This document shows positions 38,394-46,228 of a stretch of 64,000 nt of DNA, in pieces. The stretch spans positions 23,342 through 87,341 of the forward strand of contig NZ_LMVK01000014.1 in assembly GCF_001541315.1 (NCBI RefSeq), given 5' to 3'. The first letter of the stretch is position 1; every line of letters starts with the position of its first letter. The notes under the pieces were generated by a model. The model saw only the letters and a program-made list of their open reading frames with translations. It was not told the DNA's origin and searched no databases. This DNA comes from Agrobacterium tumefaciens str. B6. Lineage in GTDB: Bacteria > Pseudomonadota > Alphaproteobacteria > Rhizobiales > Rhizobiaceae. Both the position numbers and the translations under genes were made by a program.

Positions 38394-38849
38394 TTGGCCA
38401 CCGAAATCAAGCTTGAAACACCACGGCAGGACGCGGTTCTGCGCCTCATCGATCTCTCCAATACCTATATGGCGTCGCTTTACCCCGCCGAGAGCAATCA
38501 TCTGGTCGATATCGGCCAGCTGGAAAAGGACAATGTCTCCTTTTTCGTGGTGCGACACGATGGCCGCGTGGTCGGCTGCGGCGCGCTGGTGGAGGCGGGT
38601 GATGGCACGGCGGAGGTCAAGCGCATGTTCGTTGATCCCGAGGCGAGGGGATTGCGCATCGGCAAGCTGATCATGGATACGCTTGTCGCGCGCGGTACCG
38701 AACTCGGCCTTTCCGCCATCCGGCTGGAAACCGGGATCAGCCAGCCGGAGGCGATCGGCCTTTACCGCAAGGCGGGGTTTGTGGAGATCGAGGCCTTTGC
38801 GCCCTATAAGCCTGACCCGCTCAGCCTGTTCATGGAAAAGGTGCTTTAA
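38394..38849 (+). CDS. GNAT family N-acetyltransferase
   Basis: A 151-residue acetyltransferase starting from TTG, with AGAGAAGG about ten bases upstream; no ATG lies near the expected N-terminus. The acetyl-CoA-binding motif A is visible as VKRMFVDPEARGLRIGKLIMD, and motif B as LYRKAGFVEIEAF. Overall it resembles PaiA/YhbS-like acetyltransferases. The acceptor is unknown. It is divergent from the hypothetical gene at 37853. Confidence 0.9.
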   Translation: MATEIKLETPRQDAVLRLIDLSNTYMASLYPAESNHLVDIGQLEKDNVSFFVVRHDGRVVGCGALVEAGDGTAEVKRMFVDPEARGLRIGKLIMDTLVARGTELGLSAIRLETGISQPEAIGLYRKAGFVEIEAFAPYKPDPLSLFMEKVL

Positions 38850-38918
38850 GGCGAAGGCACCGATCGGTCGGATGGGCTGGCGATGGGACTGTTTGAGGTA
38901 TAGCCGCAGCATCCGCCC

Positions 38919-39031
38919 ACGTCACCCCGGACTAGATGCGGGTCCAGCGCGATCAAGTCTTTGATCGCGGAAGACTCTTTCACTGCGCAGATGAGCCATG
39001 GCTGATGCCGGTATCCAAGCCCGGCATGACG
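38919..39031. repeat. RIME-like intergenic palindromic repeat, copy C (decayed)
   Basis: It shares the left half with copies A and B (CGTCACCCCGGACTAGATGC and the inner GCGATCAAG TC TTTGATCGC). The right half has drifted: GTATCCAAGCCCGGCATGAC no longer pairs with the left arm and the core reads GCGCAGATGAGCC. It lies between convergent genes. Confidence 0.82.
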
Positions 39032-39098
39032 AAAGAGAGGGAAGCGGCCTTGGCCTGTGGCGCTCCACGTCATCGCCGCTCACCGCAGGCTTCACCAA

Positions 39099-40337
39099 TC
39101 AAAAAGCAGCTTTCCGAAATGCCGTCGTTTCCTCGCTATCCTCTTCGAGCGCAGCAACCTCATCAACGGGATCGGCCTCTGTTGGCGGCGGGGGCGGGGC
39201 CTCGGTGGTGGCGGCGGCGGACAGTTCCACCTCGCGCACCCATTCGCGCCAGATTGCCACCAGCAGCGCCATCAGCACCGGGCCGATGAAGAGGCCGAGG
39301 AAACCCATGGTCTTGACGCCGCCGACAAGGCCGAAAAAGGTGGGCAGGAACGGCAGCTTGATCGGTCCGCCGACGAGTTTCGGCCGGATGGTCTTGTCGA
39401 CGATGAAGAGTTCGACCGAGCCCCAGACGAAGAGCGCCAGCCCGTGGGCGGGCGAGCCACTGGCAACCAGATAGATCGACACCAGCGTAAACGAGAGCGG
39501 CGCGCCGCCGGGAATGAGCGCCATGACGCCGGTCAGCACGCCGAGCGTGACGGGCGAGGGCACGCCGGCGATCCAGTAGGCGATGCCGAGGATGATGCCT
39601 TCGCCGATGGCGATCAGCGTCATGCCGGTTACGGTCGAGCTGATGGTGGCGGGCACGACCCTCGAAATGCGTTCCCATCGTGTCGGCAGGATGCGTTCGC
39701 CCACCAGATCGACCTGACGGGTGAAGCCTGCGCCATTGCGGTAAACGAAGAACAGCGCGATCAGCATGAACAGCAGGGTCAGCACGAGATGGAACGCGCC
39801 GTTGCCGGCGGCGAGGATCGCCCGGTAGATATTGCCGATATTGGCGCCGCTGACGAGCTGGATGAGCTCGCCGATGGCGCCCGGCGTGCCGATATATTTC
39901 ACCCATTGTTCGCCGAGCCAGGGGCCGACGGCGGGAAGGGCGGCGATCCAGTCCGGCACGGGCGCGCCCGTCTTGTTGACGTGTACCGCCCAGCCGAACC
40001 ATTCGCGGATTTCGGTTGCCGTATAGGAGGCGGCGATGAAGATCGGCACCACGAGGAAGGCAATGATGAGGATGATGGCGATGGTGGCACCGAGCGTCGT
40101 GTTGCCGCCCACCTGCCGCAGAAGCCGCGTATAGACCGGCCAGCTGGCGAAACCGATGACGAGGGCGGCGAGAACCGGAACCAGAAAGCCGTTGAAGAAA
40201 TAGATGCCCGCAAGGACGACCAGAAGGAGCAGCCAGCGCGCAGCCGAAATAGGCGGGATCAGGGCGATCCGCGTCGGGCTGGCGGGACCAAGCCATCTCG
40301 GTTCGCCACTGGGCTTACGGCTGTCAATGTTACTCAC
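39099..40337 (-). CDS. AI-2E/PerM family transporter
   Basis: About 412 residues, started at the GTG of VSNIDSRKPSG; an ATG 13 codons upstream is also in frame. It has about eight hydrophobic helices in the AI-2E exporter pattern, with PGGAPLSFTLVSIYL and a conserved C-terminal LVGGVKTMGFLGLFIGPV. The C-terminus is a Pro- and Glu-rich cytoplasmic tail. Members transport autoinducer-2 or small ions or solutes; the substrate cannot be told. It is divergent from the ABC exporter gene. Confidence 0.9.
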   Translation of the reverse strand: MSNIDSRKPSGEPRWLGPASPTRIALIPPISAARWLLLLVVLAGIYFFNGFLVPVLAALVIGFASWPVYTRLLRQVGGNTTLGATIAIILIIAFLVVPIFIAASYTATEIREWFGWAVHVNKTGAPVPDWIAALPAVGPWLGEQWVKYIGTPGAIGELIQLVSGANIGNIYRAILAAGNGAFHLVLTLLFMLIALFFVYRNGAGFTRQVDLVGERILPTRWERISRVVPATISSTVTGMTLIAIGEGIILGIAYWIAGVPSPVTLGVLTGVMALIPGGAPLSFTLVSIYLVASGSPAHGLALFVWGSVELFIVDKTIRPKLVGGPIKLPFLPTFFGLVGGVKTMGFLGLFIGPVLMALLVAIWREWVREVELSAAATTEAPPPPPTEADPVDEVAALEEDSEETTAFRKAAF

Positions 40338-40568
40338 GGCAGGCTCTTTCTCGCATTCTCCCCGCAAGGGGTGCATTCACTCTGTCACACCGATACATAT
40401 AAGTGCAATATAACCCGATCACATTACCGTTGTGTGTTTATTGCTGAACCTATTGAACGATTTTGGTAAAAATAGAACATCGGTCTTGGCGCGCGCATTG
40501 AAATATGACAATTAAACTCCGTTTTTATTGCGGCGTAAGGTTGCCGCGCCCGATCTCCAGGTCATGCC

Positions 40569-42302
40569 ATGCTGCGCCGTTTCTTCGCCTATTACCGTCC
40601 CTATCGCGGTCTGTTCATTCTCGATTTTTCCTGCGCGGTTTTGTCGGGCGTACTCGAACTTGGCTTTCCGATGGCCGTGAAGACCTTTGTTGACGTGCTG
40701 CTGCCGGGCGGTGAATGGGCCATCATTCTCGCCGCTTCGGTCGGGCTGCTCGTCATCTATGTGCTGAATACCGGGCTGATGGCGACCGTCACCTATTGGG
40801 GACACATGCTCGGCATCAATATCGAGACCGACATGCGGCGTCTGGCTTTCGATCACCTGCAGAAGCTCTCCTTCCGTTATTTCGACAACCAGAAAACAGG
40901 CCATCTGGTCGGGCGGCTGACGAAGGATCTCGAAGAGATCGGCGAGGTGGCCCATCACGGCCCCGAAGACCTGTTCATCGCCATCATGACCTTCATCGGC
41001 GCCTTCCTGCTGATGCTGTCGGTGAATGTGCCGCTGGCGCTCATTACCGCCGCCGTCGTGCCCGTCACCGCTTGGGTGACCAGCCGTTACGGCGGCCGCA
41101 TGACGCAGAATTTCCGCGCGCTTTATGGCCGTGTGGGGGATTTCAATGCCCGTATCGAGGAAAATGTCGGCGGCATGCGGGTGGTGCAGGCCTTCGCCAA
41201 CGAGGACCACGAGCGCGCGCTGTTCGAGAAGGACAACCAGAAATACCGCCGCACGAAGCTCGATGCCTACAAGATCATGGCGGCCAGCACCTCGCTGAGC
41301 TACATGAGCATGCGGCTGACGCAGATGATCGTGATGATCTGCGGCGCATGGTTCGTGCTGACGGGCGGTCTCACGGAAGGCGGCTTCGTTGGCTTCCTGC
41401 TGCTGGTCGGCGTGTTTTTCCGCCCGGTGGAAAAGATCAATTCGGTCATCGAGACCTATCCGAAGGGCATTGCCGGTTTCCGCCGCTTCACCGAACTTCT
41501 CGACACAGCGCCTGACATTGTCGATGCGCCTGATGCGGTGGACGCGCCGCTGCTGCGCGGCGATATCGAATATCGCCATGTCGGTTTCGGTTATGCCGAG
41601 GGCAAGCAGGTTCTCACCAATATCGACCTGAAGATCAGCGCCGGCGAGACGGTGGCCTTCGTTGGTCCTTCGGGCGCGGGCAAGACCACGCTCTGCTCGC
41701 TTCTGCCGCGATTTTATGACGTTACCAGCGGCGCGATCACCATTGACGGCATCGATATCCGACAAATGAAACTCGCTTCGCTGCGCAACCAGATCGGCAT
41801 CGTGCAGCAGGATGTCTTCCTGTTCGGCGGCACGATCCGCGAGAACATCGAATATGGACGGCTTGGCGCATCGGATGCGGACATCATGGAGGCGGCGCGG
41901 CGCGCCCGTCTCGATGGCGTCATCGAGGCCATGCCGCTCGGGCTCGACACCGTCATCGGTGAACGCGGCGTTAAATTGTCCGGCGGCCAGAAACAGCGTC
42001 TCGCTATTGCCCGCATGTTCCTCAAGAACCCGCCGATCCTCATTCTCGACGAGGCGACCTCCGCGCTCGACACGGAAACCGAGCGCGCCATCCAGCAATC
42101 GCTGACCGAGCTTGCCAAGGGGCGCACCACGCTCGTTATCGCCCACCGGCTGGCGACGATCCGCGATGCCTCGCGCATCGTGGTGGTGGACCAGACCGGC
42201 ATTGCCGAAACCGGCGCCCATGCCGAGCTTCTGGCCGCCAAGGGCCATTACAGCCGCCTGCATGAGGCGCAGTTCAGCGGCCATCTTGCGGGGTTGAGCT
42301 GA
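40569..42302 (+). CDS. ABC exporter, fused membrane and ATPase domains (MsbA/Atm-like)
   Basis: A 577-residue half-transporter, functional as a homodimer. Six transmembrane helices occupy about residues 15-305. The ATPase has Walker A GPSGAGKTT near residue 366, the Q-loop region GIVQQDVFLFGGTIREN, signature LSGGQKQRLAIARM and Walker B ILILDEATSALD, then the switch His in VIAHRL. The type is that of lipid/drug exporters, with no sign of a specific substrate. It stands alone on its strand. Confidence 0.94.
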   Translation: MLRRFFAYYRPYRGLFILDFSCAVLSGVLELGFPMAVKTFVDVLLPGGEWAIILAASVGLLVIYVLNTGLMATVTYWGHMLGINIETDMRRLAFDHLQKLSFRYFDNQKTGHLVGRLTKDLEEIGEVAHHGPEDLFIAIMTFIGAFLLMLSVNVPLALITAAVVPVTAWVTSRYGGRMTQNFRALYGRVGDFNARIEENVGGMRVVQAFANEDHERALFEKDNQKYRRTKLDAYKIMAASTSLSYMSMRLTQMIVMICGAWFVLTGGLTEGGFVGFLLLVGVFFRPVEKINSVIETYPKGIAGFRRFTELLDTAPDIVDAPDAVDAPLLRGDIEYRHVGFGYAEGKQVLTNIDLKISAGETVAFVGPSGAGKTTLCSLLPRFYDVTSGAITIDGIDIRQMKLASLRNQIGIVQQDVFLFGGTIRENIEYGRLGASDADIMEAARRARLDGVIEAMPLGLDTVIGERGVKLSGGQKQRLAIARMFLKNPPILILDEATSALDTETERAIQQSLTELAKGRTTLVIAHRLATIRDASRIVVVDQTGIAETGAHAELLAAKGHYSRLHEAQFSGHLAGLS

Positions 42303-42325
42303 GAGCGGCGCGTTTGCGCCGCAGC

Positions 42326-42553
42326 TTACCCGCCGTTCTCTGCTGCCTGTTCTTCCACGATGCCGGGGTTTGGCTCCGGCTTGCCGGGATGGCTGGTGAC
42401 GAGATAACCCATGGCAACCGCGGCGGCGACGATGAACAGCAGCACGATGCCGCTGATCGTCATCAGCCAGTCGCGCGGCCTTCGATACGCCATGATATAT
42501 TTCGGCCATCGGCTCGGATGGTTCACCAGGCTGAATTTATGGCCATGTCGCAT
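42326..42553 (-). CDS. Small single-span membrane protein
   Basis: About 75 residues starting MRHGHKFSLVNHPS; a longer in-frame extension looks non-coding. One membrane helix (MTISGIVLLFIVAAAVAMGYLV) is followed by a Pro/Glu-rich tail ending AAENGG. No known family is recognised. It is convergent with the ABC exporter. The basic N-terminus suggests that the N-terminal end stays in the cytoplasm. Confidence 0.7.
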   Translation of the reverse strand: MRHGHKFSLVNHPSRWPKYIMAYRRPRDWLMTISGIVLLFIVAAAVAMGYLVTSHPGKPEPNPGIVEEQAAENGG

Positions 42554-43019
42554 GAACTTCCCCGGTATTAGAGTGTTCCTGAAATATAAACGCAGACAAG
42601 TGCGGCGCTGTTCCGCAAGGGCGGAGCAGGGGCGATGACAAGGCCGTGAGCCCGGCTGGCTGTAGCTCCGTCGTCTACACCTGTCGGCACGGCGGTTTCC
42701 GTATTTGCTACTACCCTTTCTCATCCGACCTCCGTCATTCCGGCCCTGAGCCGAAATTCAGCAGAGGCGCGTCTGCGCGGCGAGACGAGTCTTTTCAGCG
42801 GCAGGATCTGGGCTGGGCACTGGCAAGGGTCGGAAGGACGGGAAGGAGGGGTGTCGGCCCCCCAACGGGAACGTGGAGGTGCGCCGGATTGCGTTCAAAC
42901 CGTACAGGTTCCCCCGGCACCGTCTGCATGGCTGCAAAAACTCCCCTTGTCAGCCGCTATTGCTTATGCGAATGATTTGCAACTGCACCAATTCAACCTT
43001 CCCTTTGAAAGCGCATAAA
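42554..43019. other. Intergenic region upstream of mntH with degenerate repeat
   Basis: The 466 bases carry a diverged repeat fragment at about 42735-42800 (CTCCGTCATTCCGGCCC, later GGCGCGTCTGCGC) resembling half of the RIME-like elements. The Mur-like box at 42967 sits at its right end. No gene is recognised. Confidence 0.55.
42967..42981. promoter_or_regulatory. Mur/Fur-type operator upstream of mntH
   Basis: TGCGAATGATTTGCA is a 7-1-7 inverted repeat with one mismatch (TGCGAAT / ATTTGCA). It lies 39 bases before the natural mntH start. Mur, the manganese-responsive Fur homologue of Rhizobiales, represses mntH through such palindromes. The assignment rests on position and symmetry. Confidence 0.72.
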
Positions 43020-43127
43020 ATGGACAAGCCAGTCTTTGGATGGCGATGAAACGGCGACGACCTCTCGTTATCCGACGTTCACAGTTCGATCAGGATCAAT
43101 CCGAATGCCGGCACGTTTCGCCGGGCG
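43020..43127 (+). other. Interrupted N-terminal coding region of mntH
   Basis: From the ATG at 43020 the mntH frame reads MDKPVFGWR, then TGA at 43047-43049, then [20 protein letters not shown] and GTFRRA into the intact part. The residues on both sides of the stop look like genuine MntH N-terminal sequence. The ATG has GAAAG eight bases upstream, whereas the next in-frame ATG has no ribosome binding site. Confidence 0.8.
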
Positions 43128-44345
43128 ATGGCGTTTTTCGGCCCCGGATATCTCGTTGGCGTCGGTTATATGGATCCCGGGAACTGGGCGACGTCGCTCG
43201 CCGGCGGATCCAAATTCGGTTACACGCTGCTGACGGTTGCGCTGGTCTCGAACATCATGGCGATTGTGCTGCAATCGCTTTGCGCGCGTCTTGCGATCGC
43301 ATCCGGCCGTGATCTTGCACAGGCCTGCCGTGACGCCTATCCGAAACCGGTGGCAATGGTGCTCTGGCTGCTCGCGGAAATCGCCATTATCGCCACCGAT
43401 ATTGCCGAGGTCATCGGCACGGCCATCGGCCTCAACCTCATCTTCGGCATTCCGCTCGAACTCGGCGTCCTCATCACCGCGCTCGATGTGTTTCTGATCC
43501 TCTATCTGCAGAAGCTCGGCTTCCGCTGGGTGGAGGCGCTGGTCATCACGCTGCTTGGCGTCATCGCCGTGTGTTTCGCCATTCAGGTGGCGCTGGCTGA
43601 TCCCGACTGGGGGCAGGTGATCCTCGGTTTTGCGCCGACGACTGAGATCGTCACCAATCCTGATATGCTCTATCTGGCGCTCGGTATTCTCGGCGCCACC
43701 GTCATGCCGCATAATCTCTATCTGCATTCGGGCATCGTGCAGACCCGCGAAATCGGCGAGACAGTTGCCGAAAAACGCGAGGCGCTGAAATTCGCCACCC
43801 TCGATTCCACCATCGCGCTGATGTTCGCCCTGCTCATCAACGCCTCGATCCTCATCCTCGCAGCGGCGACCTTCAACAAGACCGGGCAGACGAATGTCGC
43901 CGAACTCGGTGAGGCGGATAATCTGCTCGCGCCGCTGCTCGGCCTTGCCATTGCGCCAACGTTGTTCGGCGTGGCGCTCTTATGCTGCGGCATCAATTCC
44001 ACCGTCACGGCAACACTCGCCGGCCAGATCGTGATGGAGGGTTTCCTCAAGATGCGGCTCGCCCCCTGGCTGCGCCGCCTCATCACCCGCGCCATCGCCA
44101 TCGTCCCCGCCGCCGGCGTCACCATCTTCTATGGCGACAGCGGCACGGCCGAACTCTTGATCCTGACGCAGGTGGTGCTCAGCCTGCAACTCTCCTTCGC
44201 CGTCTTCCCGCTCGTCATGTTCACCGCCGACCGGACGAAGATGGGCGAGCTGCGCTCGCCGCTCTGGCTTTCGGCCTTCGCCTGGCTGATCGCGGTGGTG
44301 ATTGCGGCGCTGAATGTGAAGCTGCTGGTGGATTTTATGGGATGA
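43128..44345 (+). CDS. mntH: Nramp divalent metal transporter MntH, natural N-terminus cut by in-frame TGA
   Basis: The uninterrupted frame encodes 405 residues of a proton-coupled Mn(II)/Fe(II) importer. The metal site in helix 1 is intact ([15 protein letters not shown]), as is the helix 6 site ([14 protein letters not shown]). Ten or eleven membrane helices are present. The first ATG in this frame at 43128 starts right at helix 1 and has no ribosome binding site. The natural start is probably 43020, but codon 10 there is TGA. The gene could be a pseudogene, be read through, start internally, or carry a sequence error. A Mur-like operator precedes it. Confidence 0.85.
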   Translation: MAFFGPGYLVGVGYMDPGNWATSLAGGSKFGYTLLTVALVSNIMAIVLQSLCARLAIASGRDLAQACRDAYPKPVAMVLWLLAEIAIIATDIAEVIGTAIGLNLIFGIPLELGVLITALDVFLILYLQKLGFRWVEALVITLLGVIAVCFAIQVALADPDWGQVILGFAPTTEIVTNPDMLYLALGILGATVMPHNLYLHSGIVQTREIGETVAEKREALKFATLDSTIALMFALLINASILILAAATFNKTGQTNVAELGEADNLLAPLLGLAIAPTLFGVALLCCGINSTVTATLAGQIVMEGFLKMRLAPWLRRLITRAIAIVPAAGVTIFYGDSGTAELLILTQVVLSLQLSFAVFPLVMFTADRTKMGELRSPLWLSAFAWLIAVVIAALNVKLLVDFMG

Positions 44346-44454
44346 TAGAGGGGGGCGGGCCGCGCCTTTTCGAGGCGCGGCTGCCGCATCCCGTACGACG
44401 TCGACATAATCGTCTTGTCGGCCTCGATAATCTGCGTTATCCATCGATACAATA

Positions 44455-44472
44455 ATTCAAGGATTGTTGAAA
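44455..44472. promoter_or_regulatory. Inverted-repeat operator over the arsR ribosome binding site
   Basis: ATTCAA GGATTG TTGAAAT is a TTCAA/TTGAA inverted repeat typical of ArsR-type operators. It ends at the start codon and contains the AAGGA ribosome binding site, so a bound repressor could block both transcription and ribosome access. Confidence 0.65.
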
Positions 44473-44473
44473 T

Positions 44474-44842
44474 ATGGATGAGCGTCAGGCCCTGCTGTCA
44501 TTTTCGGCTCTCTCGCAGGAGACCCGTCTGTCCATCGTGCGAGCACTTGTTATCGCGGGACCTGAAGGATTGGCCGCGGGCGTGATCGCCGAGCGCATGG
44601 GCGTCTCGGCAACGAATGTGTCGTTCCATCTCAAAGAGCTGGAACGGTCTGGTTTGATCTCACAGCGACGCCTGTCGCGATCGATCCTCTATAGCGCGAG
44701 CTACGATACTCTGGCGTCCCTCGTGAAATTCCTGATGGAAGACTGCTGCGCCGGGCATCCGGCCGTCCGGGAGGATGTCGAGCGTGGCAACAGCTGCCAC
44801 CCTGCCGATGGCCGTGCTGAAGAGGGCAACATCGTTGCGTGA
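44474..44842 (+). CDS. ArsR/SmtB family metalloregulator
   Basis: A 122-residue winged-helix repressor. The HTH region is AERMGVSATNVSFHLKELERSGLIS. A vicinal Cys pair occurs after the wing (MEDCCAGHP), and one more Cys near the C-terminus (GNSCHPADG). Such C-terminal cysteines bind As(III) in some ArsR proteins, so arsenite or antimonite is the likely inducer. Its 3' end overlaps the MFS gene start, giving a two-gene operon. The inverted repeat over its ribosome binding site suggests autoregulation. Confidence 0.88.
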   Translation: MDERQALLSFSALSQETRLSIVRALVIAGPEGLAAGVIAERMGVSATNVSFHLKELERSGLISQRRLSRSILYSASYDTLASLVKFLMEDCCAGHPAVREDVERGNSCHPADGRAEEGNIVA

Positions 44843-46043
44843 TTTCAGGGCGTCTGCGGCCACCGTTTCTGCGCTCGGCCTTACACAGATCGTGGGTTAT
44901 GGCACCCTCTATTATAGTTTCAGCATCCTTGCGCCCGGCATGGCGAAAGATCTGGGCCTGACGCTTTCTCAGGTGTTTGCGGTTTTTTCGGTGTCCCTTT
45001 TTATCGGCGGTCTTTCGGCAACCTATATCGGTAGGCAGATGGACCGGATCGGCGCCGCAACCATGATGACAATCGGTTCGTTTCTTGCGGCATTGACACT
45101 GGCGCTCTGCGCTTTATCGCCCTCGGTTGCGATCTTTGCCGCTGCGGTCATCCTGCTCGAAATATCCTCCGGTATGGTGCAATATCAGGCGGCGTTTGCG
45201 GCTCTGGTGGAAAACAATCCTCGTTCGGCGTCCCGAAACATCACCTATCTCACTCTCATCGGTGGTTTCGCATCGACCATTTTCTGGCCGATCTCGGCTG
45301 CGTTAGCCGTCCACCTCGATTGGCGGGAGATCTATCTCGTCTTCGCGGGACTTAATCTTTTTCTTTGTATGCCGCTTCACTTCTGGATTATGCGCGCAGG
45401 AAAGACGGGATCGAGTGCCGACACGACGAGCCGCGCGCGCGAGACCGTCGTGGGTGCGCTCCCTTCGCATACGAGACGCCGTGGGATGATCTTGGTCTCC
45501 TTCGCTTTCGCGATACTGGGTTTTACTCTCTCCGCCATCCTCGCCCATATGGTGCCGATGCTTGGAACCGTGGGGCTGGGAGCGGCTGCTGTCGTGATCG
45601 GCTCTCTTTTCGGTCCGGCTCAGGTTCTCAGTCGCTTGATCAACATGATCTTCGGCAAGAGCCTCCCGCCGCCAGCACTTGCGGTGCTTTCCGCTGTTTT
45701 AATCGTGCTGGGCATATTGATCCTGCTGGTGACAGCCAGCTGGCTACCGGGGGCGGTTGCCTTCGCCATCTGCCTTGGTCTGGGCTCAGGCATCAACAGC
45801 ATCGCACAGGGAAACCTGCCGCTCTATCTATTCGGATCCGAAGGCTATGGGGCAATTACAGGAAAGATGGCAGCCGCTCGGCTTGCGGTGGGTGCCGGCG
45901 CGCCGTTCGTCTTTGCGGCGCTTACGGAGAATCTTGGCTTGAGCTTCGCACTGACGCTTAACGCGTGTCTCGGGCTGGTCAGTATCGCCGCATTCGTTGC
46001 GGTTGCGGTTTATGCGAAGGCATCTGGAACGCCAACTATTTGA
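44775..46043 (+). CDS. MFS transporter in arsR operon
   Basis: Up to 422 residues with twelve hydrophobic helices. Major facilitator landmarks include YIGRQMDRIGAATMM (the loop 2-3 motif) and GFASTIFWPISAAL. Its frame opens inside arsR; the best start is unclear (ATG 44775, or MAVLKRATS at 44808). MFS permeases next to arsR in Agrobacterium include ArsK, an exporter of trivalent arsenic and antimony. By analogy this may be a metalloid efflux pump, but sequence alone does not fix the substrate. Confidence 0.85.
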   Translation: MSSVATAATLPMAVLKRATSLRDFRASAATVSALGLTQIVGYGTLYYSFSILAPGMAKDLGLTLSQVFAVFSVSLFIGGLSATYIGRQMDRIGAATMMTIGSFLAALTLALCALSPSVAIFAAAVILLEISSGMVQYQAAFAALVENNPRSASRNITYLTLIGGFASTIFWPISAALAVHLDWREIYLVFAGLNLFLCMPLHFWIMRAGKTGSSADTTSRARETVVGALPSHTRRRGMILVSFAFAILGFTLSAILAHMVPMLGTVGLGAAAVVIGSLFGPAQVLSRLINMIFGKSLPPPALAVLSAVLIVLGILILLVTASWLPGAVAFAICLGLGSGINSIAQGNLPLYLFGSEGYGAITGKMAAARLAVGAGAPFVFAALTENLGLSFALTLNACLGLVSIAAFVAVAVYAKASGTPTI

Positions 46044-46131
46044 TCCAATCGATGTCAGACTAATGGCGCTTCAAGGCCCGTTGCTTCTTGGCCGCTCCGG
46101 TGTAGCGGGTCGCAGGTGGCAGGTCATGGTC

Positions 46132-46172
46132 ATTCTAAAAGAAAAATCCGGGCACTTTTCAGTGTCCGGATT
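46132..46172 (-). terminator. Terminator of nrdJ
   Basis: AATCCGGGCACT and AGTGTCCGGATT form a 12-bp stem with one mismatch. On the minus strand the T-rich TTTTTCTTTT follows. It also lies downstream of the convergent MFS gene. Confidence 0.88.
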
Positions 46173-46228
46173 TCCATCATTTGCGCAATTGGCCAATTTC
46201 AGGTTCCGAGAAACCTTGTTGCCCTTGC

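Noticed and set aside
43047..43049. TGA read as selenocysteine in mntH
   Set aside because: MntH is not a selenoprotein and no SECIS-like hairpin is visible downstream.
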